In this document: piece after piece, positions 14,411 through 20,470 of the stretch | Layout: every line of letters starts with the position of its first letter | Numbering within the stretch: position 1 is the stretch's first letter | IMG/VR virus record: IMGVR_UViG_3300037847_004731 | Span: 1-22,007 of that record | Length of the DNA stretch: 22,007 bases | From: a virus | Strand: one strand, 5' to 3' | Translations under genes and position numbers: made by a program | Notes under the pieces: generated by a model | What the model was told of the DNA's origin: nothing | Database searches by the model: none | The model's input: the letters and a program-made list of their open reading frames with translations, nothing else

Positions 14411-15885
14411 TGACAGACGTAGTTATTCAGAAACGAAATGAAGTATATTTGACTGTTGAGTGTGAACCACATATCAAATACGAATTATCAGAGTATTTTA
14501 CATTTGAAGTTCCAGGGGCAAAATTTATGCCCGCATATAAAAAACGGATATGGGATGGAACCATAAAGTTATTCAGTCCAGGTGACGGAAAAATTTATTG
14601 TGGTTTATACAAATATCTAACAGATTGGTTAGAGATAAGAGGATACACGTATGAGGACAAAGACAATAATTACTACGGATTACCAAATGAGTCAAATGAT
14701 TTTATCAGTCCGCAAGGAGTAATCGATTACGTAAAACATTTAAACATTCCATTTAAAGTCAGAGATTATCAATATAACGCTATATACCAAGCTTTAAAAT
14801 ACAATAGACGATTACTTTTGTCTCCCACGGCATCTGGTAAATCGCTGATGATTTATTCGATTATACGGTATTTTGTCGCCAAGGGGTCAGACATACTAGT
14901 AATCGTTCCTACAACGTCTCTCGTAGAACAGCTGTGTGGAGATTTCGATACATATGGTTGGAAGTCAGAATCGTATTGTCATAAAATTTACGCAGGTAAA
15001 GACAAACAAACTAATAAACAAGTAACGGTAACTACTTGGCAATCTATCTACAAAATGCCAAAGAGTTACTTTGAAAAATTTGATTGTGTTATTGGTGACG
15101 AAGCACATCAGTTTAAAGCAAAGTCATTGATTAATATCATGACTAAGTTACACAACTGTAAACATCGTATTGGGTTTACAGGAACTCTAGATGGATCAAA
15201 TACTAATCAATTAGTTCTAGAGGGATTATTTGGTCCTGTAAATAAAGTTGTCAAGACGAAACAATTAATAGACAAGGGATACTTATCTAAACTAAAAATT
15301 AATGTTTTATTGTTACAACATGAGTCTGGTTTATTTGACTCGTATCAAGAGGAGATGGATTATATTTGTACGTTAGAAAGAAGAAATAAATTTATTAAAA
15401 AATTAACTTTATCCCAAACAGGAAATACACTGATTTTATTTGCTTACGTAGAGAAGCATGGTCAGGTACTTTTTGATATGATAAATAGCAGCGTGGCTGA
15501 CGGTAGAAAAGTATTTTTTGTCCATGGTGGAGTGGACACCGAAGATCGAGAAGAAGTACGTAGAATTACAGAGTCTCAAGATGATGCAATTATTATAGCA
15601 TCTTACGGAACATTTTCTACAGGGATCAACATCAAAAGATTACACAACATTATTTTTGCATCACCTTCTAAATCTAGAGTTAGGAATCTACAGTCTATTG
15701 GTAGGGCTCTCAGAAAGGGAGAGAATAAAGATTCTGCACAACTCTTTGATATAGCTGATGATTTTTCACACAACGAAAGAAAAAATTACACACTAAATCA
15801 CATGATAGAGAGAGTAAAAACATACTCTCAAGAAAATTTTAATTATGAAATTATTCCAATCAACTTTAGGAGAAAGGAGGAATGA
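14410..15885 (+). CDS. uvsW: ATP-dependent helicase UvsW
   Basis: UvsW is the superfamily 2 helicase that unwinds R-loops and branch-migrates recombination intermediates, controlling the switch to recombination-dependent replication. Visible motifs: Walker A SPTASGKSL (residues 138-146), Walker B DEAH (230-233), motif III GFTGTL, motif V ASYGTFSTGINIKRLHN and motif VI LQSIGRALRKG. The N-terminal domain carries KKRIWDGTIKLF, like T4 UvsW's NWDGRIRLL. With the ATG at 14410 it has 491 residues (T4 about 500). That start is chosen over the in-frame TTG at 14380, because it overlaps the uvsY stop (TGATG) and has GGAAG six bases upstream. The stop overlaps the next start. Confidence 0.96.
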   Translation: MTDVVIQKRNEVYLTVECEPHIKYELSEYFTFEVPGAKFMPAYKKRIWDGTIKLFSPGDGKIYCGLYKYLTDWLEIRGYTYEDKDNNYYGLPNESNDFISPQGVIDYVKHLNIPFKVRDYQYNAIYQALKYNRRLLLSPTASGKSLMIYSIIRYFVAKGSDILVIVPTTSLVEQLCGDFDTYGWKSESYCHKIYAGKDKQTNKQVTVTTWQSIYKMPKSYFEKFDCVIGDEAHQFKAKSLINIMTKLHNCKHRIGFTGTLDGSNTNQLVLEGLFGPVNKVVKTKQLIDKGYLSKLKINVLLLQHESGLFDSYQEEMDYICTLERRNKFIKKLTLSQTGNTLILFAYVEKHGQVLFDMINSSVADGRKVFFVHGGVDTEDREEVRRITESQDDAIIIASYGTFSTGINIKRLHNIIFASPSKSRVRNLQSIGRALRKGENKDSAQLFDIADDFSHNERKNYTLNHMIERVKTYSQENFNYEIIPINFRRKEE

Positions 15886-16289
15886 CAGACATGGAATTTG
15901 ATACAGAATTTCCTGGTATCATGAAACTTATAAATGGTGAAGAGATTATTGGCAACGTATTAGTATGTGAACAGGAAAAAGGCTTTGTTATACAAAACCC
16001 ATTCTCAATAGAAGAAGAATTAATTGAAACACCAGCTGGTGAAATGGTAAAGGTAGAACTAAGACCATGGGCAAAGTTTTCTAATGAAGAAATTTTCTTT
16101 GTGGAGAAACAAAAAACAATTACCGTATACGAAGCTGACGAAAGAATATTAAAAATTTATGATAGAACTTTACGTAAATATTTTACTGGAGAATCTAGTA
16201 ATAAAGTGAATCTTGACGAAGAGATGGGATTCAAAACTAAAGTAAAAGATGCAAGGGAATCATTAGAACAACTATTTAAAGATAGCTAA
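15882..16289 (+). CDS. Small hypothetical protein, possibly Sm-like beta barrel (135 aa)
   Basis: I do not know a function. The first 90 residues alternate short strands with a layout reminiscent of LSm/Sm-like barrels (GIMKLINGEEIIGNVLVCEQ, GFVIQNPFSIEEE, VELRPWAKFS); the rest is a charged helical tail. Proteins of this type lie between uvsW and gp55 in other cyanomyoviruses, as far as I recall. An RNA- or nucleic-acid-binding role would follow if the Sm-like fold holds, but that is a guess. Two starts are plausible: ATG 15882, overlapping the uvsW stop with AGGAGA eight bases upstream, and ATG 15891, with AAGGAGG (15874-15880) ten bases upstream. A gap of about 106 bases with a promoter follows. 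Confidence 0.75.
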   Translation: MTDMEFDTEFPGIMKLINGEEIIGNVLVCEQEKGFVIQNPFSIEEELIETPAGEMVKVELRPWAKFSNEEIFFVEKQKTITVYEADERILKIYDRTLRKYFTGESSNKVNLDEEMGFKTKVKDARESLEQLFKDS

Positions 16290-16320
16290 TTGTTCCCTTG
16301 AACCCTGACAGAGTTATTCT

Positions 16321-16353
16321 ACTGAAATTTGAGCCACTTGTCAAGTTTTCAGT
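16321..16353. repeat. Inverted repeat overlapping the gp55 promoter -35
   Basis: ACTGAAA (16321-16327) and TTTCAGT (16347-16353) are perfect inverted copies separated by 19 bases; inside them lies the palindrome CTTGTCAAG (16337-16345), which includes the -35 box. The layout is operator-like, but no regulator is known to me. It has no T-run, so it is not a terminator. Confidence 0.4.
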
Positions 16354-16366
16354 ACCATGTTATACT
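16338..16366 (+). promoter_or_regulatory. Sigma70-type promoter for the gp55-gp47-DUF3110-gp46-cpeT operon
   Basis: TTGTCA (16338-16343), a 17-base spacer and TATACT (16361-16366) form a near-consensus housekeeping promoter in the only sizeable gap of this half of the window. Transcription would start near 16373. This fits early or middle expression of the late sigma factor by host polymerase, before gp55 redirects it to the ATAAATA promoters. Confidence 0.8.
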
Positions 16367-16395
16367 ATAACCACTTAGAAGAATAAAAATGTCAC

Positions 16396-16866
16396 ATGAA
16401 GAAAAAAGAGCACTATGTCAACAATAAAGAGTTTCTTGCAGCACTAATTGACTATCGTCAGGATGTTGCAATTGCAAAAGAAAAAGGAGAACCTAAGCCT
16501 AGAGTTCCAGAATACATTGGTGACTGTTTTTTAAAGATTGCAACCCACCTCTCTTATCGTCCTAACTTTGTCAACTATATGTTTAAGGATGATATGATTT
16601 GCGATGGCATAGAAAATTGTCTTCAGTACATCGATAATTTTAATCCAGAGAAGTCACAAAATCCATTTGCTTACTTCACTCAAATTATTTACTTTGCTTT
16701 CTTACGTAGAATTCAAAGGGAGAAGAAACAACTAGATATTAAAACAAGAATCCTAGAGAAGTCTGGGTTTGATGAAGTCTTCAGCGCTGATACATCTGCA
16801 ATGGGTTATGATTCATCAACTATGAATAGCATTAAAGAGAACCTTGAAATTAAAGTTAATCGATGA
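16396..16866 (+). CDS. gp55: Late-transcription sigma factor gp55
   Basis: gp55 binds host RNA polymerase core and recognises the ATAAATA-type late promoters that control the capsid and tail genes in this window. Residues 55-112 form the sigma region-2-like core: NFVNYMFKDDMICDGIENCL, then NFNPEKSQNPFAYFTQIIYF and RRIQREKKQ, aligning with T4 gp55 (EEMIGDGIE, NPHAYITQ, FVQRIKKERK). At 156 residues it is shorter than T4 gp55 (185 aa) and I do not see the hydrophobic clamp-binding tail of T4 (SLDFLYE-like) at its C-terminus. A second ATG seven bases upstream (16389) opens a 12-codon frame that overlaps the start out of frame. Its stop overlaps gp47. Confidence 0.92.
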   Translation: MKKKEHYVNNKEFLAALIDYRQDVAIAKEKGEPKPRVPEYIGDCFLKIATHLSYRPNFVNYMFKDDMICDGIENCLQYIDNFNPEKSQNPFAYFTQIIYFAFLRRIQREKKQLDIKTRILEKSGFDEVFSADTSAMGYDSSTMNSIKENLEIKVNR

Positions 16867-17909
16867 CAATTGCTCTAATTACTGACCAACATTTAGATGG
16901 TCGTAAAAACTCCCAGATTTTCTGGGATTACTTTTTAAAATTCTATGAAAATGTATTCTTTCCATCACTGGAAAAATACAAAGTAAAAACTATTATTGAT
17001 CTTGGTGATACCTTTGATAATCGTAAAGGTATTGACCTTGGCGCTTGGTATCGTATTAAAAAAAATTATTACGATAAACTAAAAGAAATGGGTGTTACTG
17101 TCCATATGATTGTAGGTAATCATACGGCATACTATAAAAATACAAATGTAATTAATACACCAGAACTATTACTAGAACAGTATGATAATATTCATATCTA
17201 TAGTGAAGTTGAAGACATAGTTATTGATGGTTTGAAGATTACAATGCTTCCTTGGATTAATTCTGAGAATGAAAAATCTGCATTTGATCATCTGAACAAA
17301 ACTGATTCAACTGTTGTGATGGGTCACTTAGAAATCTCTGGATTCCAAGCAATTCCAGGACATATATTTGAGGGTGGATTGCAACCAGATGTGTTCAAAA
17401 AATTTGATAATGTATTCTCTGGACATTTTCACCATAAATCAGAACGTGGAAATATTAAGTATCTAGGAAATCCATATGAATTATTCTGGAATGATTATAG
17501 AGCTGAACGTGGATTTCATCTTTTAGATCCCAAAACAAAAAAACTTGGGTTTGTAAAAAATCCATATAGGATGTTTAGAAAACTTTTTTATAATGATGCT
17601 CAAGAAAATTATGACAACTTTGATGCATCAGAATATAAAAACTCATATGTAAAAGTTATTGTTGAAGAAAGATCAGATAACTATGTGTTTGAAAAAGTAA
17701 TTGAAAAATTATATGATGTTGGTATTCATGATCTAAAAATTATTGAAGATCAAAACTTCATGTTCTCCGATGAATCCGAATCTATAGAGAGTGAGGATAC
17801 CCTTACCATATTGAGTAGATATATAGAAGAAACTGAGATTAATCTTGATAAAGCAGATCTTAAAAATATTCTAAAATCAATCTACGTAGAAGCATGTGAG
17901 GTGCAGTAA
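16863..17909 (+). CDS. gp47: Recombination nuclease subunit gp47 (Mre11/SbcD-like)
   Basis: This is the phosphoesterase subunit of the gp46/gp47 complex, which resects DNA ends for recombination and takes part in host DNA degradation. Calcineurin-like metal motifs appear in order: DQH (residues 8-10), GDTFDNRK (48-55), GNHTAYYK (85-92), VMGHLE and SGHFHHKS. Overall layout and length (348 aa, T4 339 aa) agree with T4 gp47. Unusual is GNHT where T4 gp47 and most Mre11-type enzymes have GNHD or GNHE. Its start overlaps the gp55 stop by four bases, and its stop overlaps the DUF3110 start (TAATG), so all are translated from one message. Confidence 0.94.
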   Translation: MTIALITDQHLDGRKNSQIFWDYFLKFYENVFFPSLEKYKVKTIIDLGDTFDNRKGIDLGAWYRIKKNYYDKLKEMGVTVHMIVGNHTAYYKNTNVINTPELLLEQYDNIHIYSEVEDIVIDGLKITMLPWINSENEKSAFDHLNKTDSTVVMGHLEISGFQAIPGHIFEGGLQPDVFKKFDNVFSGHFHHKSERGNIKYLGNPYELFWNDYRAERGFHLLDPKTKKLGFVKNPYRMFRKLFYNDAQENYDNFDASEYKNSYVKVIVEERSDNYVFEKVIEKLYDVGIHDLKIIEDQNFMFSDESESIESEDTLTILSRYIEETEINLDKADLKNILKSIYVEACEVQ

Positions 17910-18184
17910 TGTTTATACTAACTCTAAAAGACGGTAAAGAAGAAGGTGCATATGCTGTAGAAACAAAAGATGGTGACAAGGTTCTCCAGATATTTGAAAA
18001 CTCAGACGATGCCGAGAGATATATTGGTCTTTTAGAGGCAGATAACTTTCCTTCACTTCATGCAATTGAAATAGAACCAGAACAGGCCATTGCGGCATGT
18101 GATAGATTCGGGTATAATTATGTGATCATAACTCCCGAAGACTTCGTAATCCCACCAAATTTCCAGTCATATGATTTTATTTAA
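17909..18184 (+). CDS. DUF3110-like cyanobacterial protein (91 aa)
   Basis: The segment VLQIFENSDDAERYIGLLEADNFPS followed by a GYNYVIITPEDFVIPP-type end matches, from memory, DUF3110, a small protein family common in cyanobacteria and plastids (pattern: hydrophobic-F-E-x-x-D-D-A-x-R-Y-x-x-L-L-E-A-x-D-F-P). Its biochemical role is not known to me. It lies between the two subunit genes of the gp46/gp47 nuclease, starting in the gp47 stop and overlapping the gp46 start by 14 bases, so its dose is linked to that complex. Acquisition from a cyanobacterial host is a reasonable inference. The frame and overlaps make it a real gene. Confidence 0.82.
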   Translation: MFILTLKDGKEEGAYAVETKDGDKVLQIFENSDDAERYIGLLEADNFPSLHAIEIEPEQAIAACDRFGYNYVIITPEDFVIPPNFQSYDFI

Positions 18185-19889
18185 GAGTGTAACATATAAA
18201 AACTTTTTAGCATCTGGAAACAACCCCATAAAAATTGACTTGAATAATCATGGATCTACTTTGATTATCGGTCAGAATGGTGCTGGTAAAAGTACTATTA
18301 TTGAAGCACTTGTATTTGCTCTGTTTAATAAATCTTTTCGTAAGGTAAATAAAAATCAACTTATCAATACTATTAATGAAAAAGACTGTGTTGCTGAGGT
18401 AGAGTTTTCTATTGGATCCGTTGAGTGGAAAGTAAGACGTGGTATCAAACCAAGTGTATTTGAAATATACAAAAATGGAACTCTTCTAAACCAATCATCT
18501 TCTGCAGTTGATCAACAAAAATGGTTTGAACAATCTGTTCTTAAATTGAACTATAAATCATTTACGCAAATTGTAGTTCTGGGGTCTTCTACATTTGTTC
18601 CCTTTATGCAGTTACCAGCTGCTTCTAGGAGAGAAATTATTGAAGACCTATTGGATATTCGTATCTTCTCTACGATGAATGTAATCTTGAAAGACAGAGT
18701 TAAAACTTCTACAGAAGAACTCAGATCTTTTGAAACACAAATTTCTTTTCTCAAAGAAAAAGCAGATATGCAACAGTCTCACATTAAGTCATTGGAGAAG
18801 ACTGCAAAGAAATCTATTTCTCAAAAAGAAGATAAAATTATTGAACTTCAAGAATCTGTAGATAATATTAATGAAGAGATTACAGGTCTGTATCAAAAAA
18901 TTGAGAAGGAAAATAATAAATTAAAAAAGTTTGATGGTATAGAAAATAAAATTAAGAAGCTAGAAAAAGAAATTACAACACATGTAAACTTAATTTCTAG
19001 GACGGAAAAAGAACAAGACTTTTTTAAAATTCATGATAAGTGTCCTAAATGTACTCAGGTCTTATCTGAAGAATTAAAAGAATCTCAAGTCAGTGAATGT
19101 CTTAATATTATTGAAACATCTAAAACTGCTGTAGATAAATTTAAAAGTCAACTAGACAAGACTACATCAATCCTTCAAAAACAAGCAAATATAAATGGGA
19201 ATGTTGCAGATTTAAATTGGTCAGTAAAATCAAAGTTGAACGATATCAAATCTTCTACAAATCTTATCAAAGAAATTAAAGGAGAAATTGAAACGCTTAA
19301 AAATGACAATGTAGATATTGCAGGAGAAAAAGAAAAATTGAGTGCGATTGCTACTCAGGGAGTTGAGGTTCAAAAAAATATAGTTGAACTAAAAAAAGAA
19401 CGTAGAAACTATGATTTAATTTCTACTCTGTTGAAAGATGGTGGTATTAAATCAATGATTATTCGGAAGTATCTTCCAGTAATGAATCAGTTAATTAATA
19501 AATATCTTCAAGCGCTTGATTTTTATGTAAATTTTACATTGGACGAAGAGTTCAGTGAAAGCATCAAGTCTAGGTATCGTGATGATTTTACTTATGCATC
19601 TTTTAGTGAAGGTGAAAAAATGCGTATTGACCTTGCTCTAATGTTTACGTGGAGATCTGTTGCTAAATTAAAAAACTCTGCAAATACAAATCTTTTGATT
19701 TTAGATGAAGTATTTGATTCTTCTCTAGATGTTGCTGGTACTGAGGATTTTCTGAGAATTATTCGTGGTATATATGAAGACACAAACATTTTTGTGATTT
19801 CTCATAAAGGTGAAATACTTCTGGATAAATTTGATAGAGTTCTTAAATTTGAAAAAATTAAAAACTTTAGTAGGGTATCAGTATCATGA
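18171..19889 (+). CDS. gp46: Recombination ATPase subunit gp46 (Rad50/SbcC-like)
   Basis: This is the SMC-like ATPase that pairs with gp47 to process DNA ends. Domains in order: Walker A GQNGAGKST (residues 34-42), a coiled-coil arm (about 180-290) rich in Lys/Glu, a CPKC zinc hook at 291-294, a return coiled coil (about 300-415), the ABC signature FSEGEKMR (478-485), and Walker B LLILDEVFD (508-516) followed by a D-loop and FVISHKGE (H-loop). At 572 residues it matches T4 gp46 (560 aa) and appears complete. The start ATG lies 14 bases inside the preceding DUF3110 gene. The stop overlaps the cpeT start (ATGA). Confidence 0.96.
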   Translation: MILFKSVTYKNFLASGNNPIKIDLNNHGSTLIIGQNGAGKSTIIEALVFALFNKSFRKVNKNQLINTINEKDCVAEVEFSIGSVEWKVRRGIKPSVFEIYKNGTLLNQSSSAVDQQKWFEQSVLKLNYKSFTQIVVLGSSTFVPFMQLPAASRREIIEDLLDIRIFSTMNVILKDRVKTSTEELRSFETQISFLKEKADMQQSHIKSLEKTAKKSISQKEDKIIELQESVDNINEEITGLYQKIEKENNKLKKFDGIENKIKKLEKEITTHVNLISRTEKEQDFFKIHDKCPKCTQVLSEELKESQVSECLNIIETSKTAVDKFKSQLDKTTSILQKQANINGNVADLNWSVKSKLNDIKSSTNLIKEIKGEIETLKNDNVDIAGEKEKLSAIATQGVEVQKNIVELKKERRNYDLISTLLKDGGIKSMIIRKYLPVMNQLINKYLQALDFYVNFTLDEEFSESIKSRYRDDFTYASFSEGEKMRIDLALMFTWRSVAKLKNSANTNLLILDEVFDSSLDVAGTEDFLRIIRGIYEDTNIFVISHKGEILLDKFDRVLKFEKIKNFSRVSVS

Positions 19890-20422
19890 TAGAAAAATTT
19901 AAAGATTTTTTTGTTGGAACTTTTGATAACTATAGTCAGTCTTTTGCTAGACCATTGTTATTCTCACCAGTTCATTTAATCCATAAACAAATTGGTGAGA
20001 ATTGGTTTTATGGTGAACAGCAAAACATATTTAAAACAAAACCTTATAGACAATTTGTTATTGAGATAATAGAATCTGATAATAAAATAATTACAAAAAA
20101 TTATAAAATTGATAATGAAAAACATTATCATTTGAGAAACATGGATTCTATATTTGATAGTTTAATATACACAGAAAATTGTGATAGAATTTTTACTTTA
20201 GATAAGGAAGTCTTTACTTCAAAAATGACTAGTTGTGATTGTATTGTTGATTGGAAAGGTCAACAAACATATGTTGAGAATAGCAGTATACTTAGTGAAG
20301 ATGTATATAAGATATATGATAAAGGTTTTTCTGTAGAAACGAAAGAATACGTATGGGGCTCTGAACATGGACATTATGATTTTGTGCGGTCTGATAAGGA
20401 ACCCTTATTGATCAGCCCTTGA
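19886..20422 (+). CDS. cpeT: CpeT/CpcT-like phycobiliprotein lyase (auxiliary metabolic gene)
   Basis: The 178 residues fit the CpeT/CpcT bilin lyase family, calycin-like barrels that help attach phycobilin chromophores to phycobiliproteins. Recognised segments are DNYSQSFARPLLFSPVHLIH (15-34), the PYRQFVIEI core (53-61), RNMDSIF, WKGQQTYVEN (123-132) and YDKGFSVETKEYVWGSEHGH (144-163), the last resembling the D-x-G...T-x-E-x-V-W-G box of the family. Homologues are known in marine cyanophages, where they probably modulate light harvesting during infection. It is the last gene of the gp55 operon, its ATG overlapping the gp46 stop. It is slightly shorter than host CpeT (about 190-200 aa). The family call is from memory of the motif pattern; CpeT versus CpcT type is not resolved. 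Confidence 0.8.
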   Translation: MIEKFKDFFVGTFDNYSQSFARPLLFSPVHLIHKQIGENWFYGEQQNIFKTKPYRQFVIEIIESDNKIITKNYKIDNEKHYHLRNMDSIFDSLIYTENCDRIFTLDKEVFTSKMTSCDCIVDWKGQQTYVENSSILSEDVYKIYDKGFSVETKEYVWGSEHGHYDFVRSDKEPLLISP

Positions 20423-20447
20423 CCACCGCTGCGTGGTGTGGTATGTT
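20419..20447 (+). promoter_or_regulatory. Sigma70-type promoter for the metalloprotease/VWA gene
   Basis: TTGACC (20419-20424), a 17-base spacer and TATGTT (20442-20447) resemble the gp55 promoter in spacing. The -35 box includes the cpeT stop codon (20420-20422). An inverted repeat ACCAC (20422-20426)/GTGGT (20433-20437) fills part of the spacer. The gene's Shine-Dalgarno AAAGGAA follows at 20459-20465, five bases before its ATG. Confidence 0.6.
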
Positions 20448-20470
20448 AGCCATATACCAAAGGAACCTAC

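Noticed and set aside
15481-15487. ATAAATA box (in GATAAATAG context) inside uvsW
   Set aside because: It is within the helicase coding sequence about 400 bases from the next gene start; probably chance in AT-rich DNA, although an internal late start cannot be excluded.
16290-16337. Second promoter candidate (TTGAAC at 16298) ahead of gp55
   Set aside because: The expected -10 position reads ACTGAA, a poor match, while the 16338/16361 pair is near consensus.
19498-19504. ATAAATA inside gp46
   Set aside because: It encodes part of a conserved helical segment, and no gene starts nearby.
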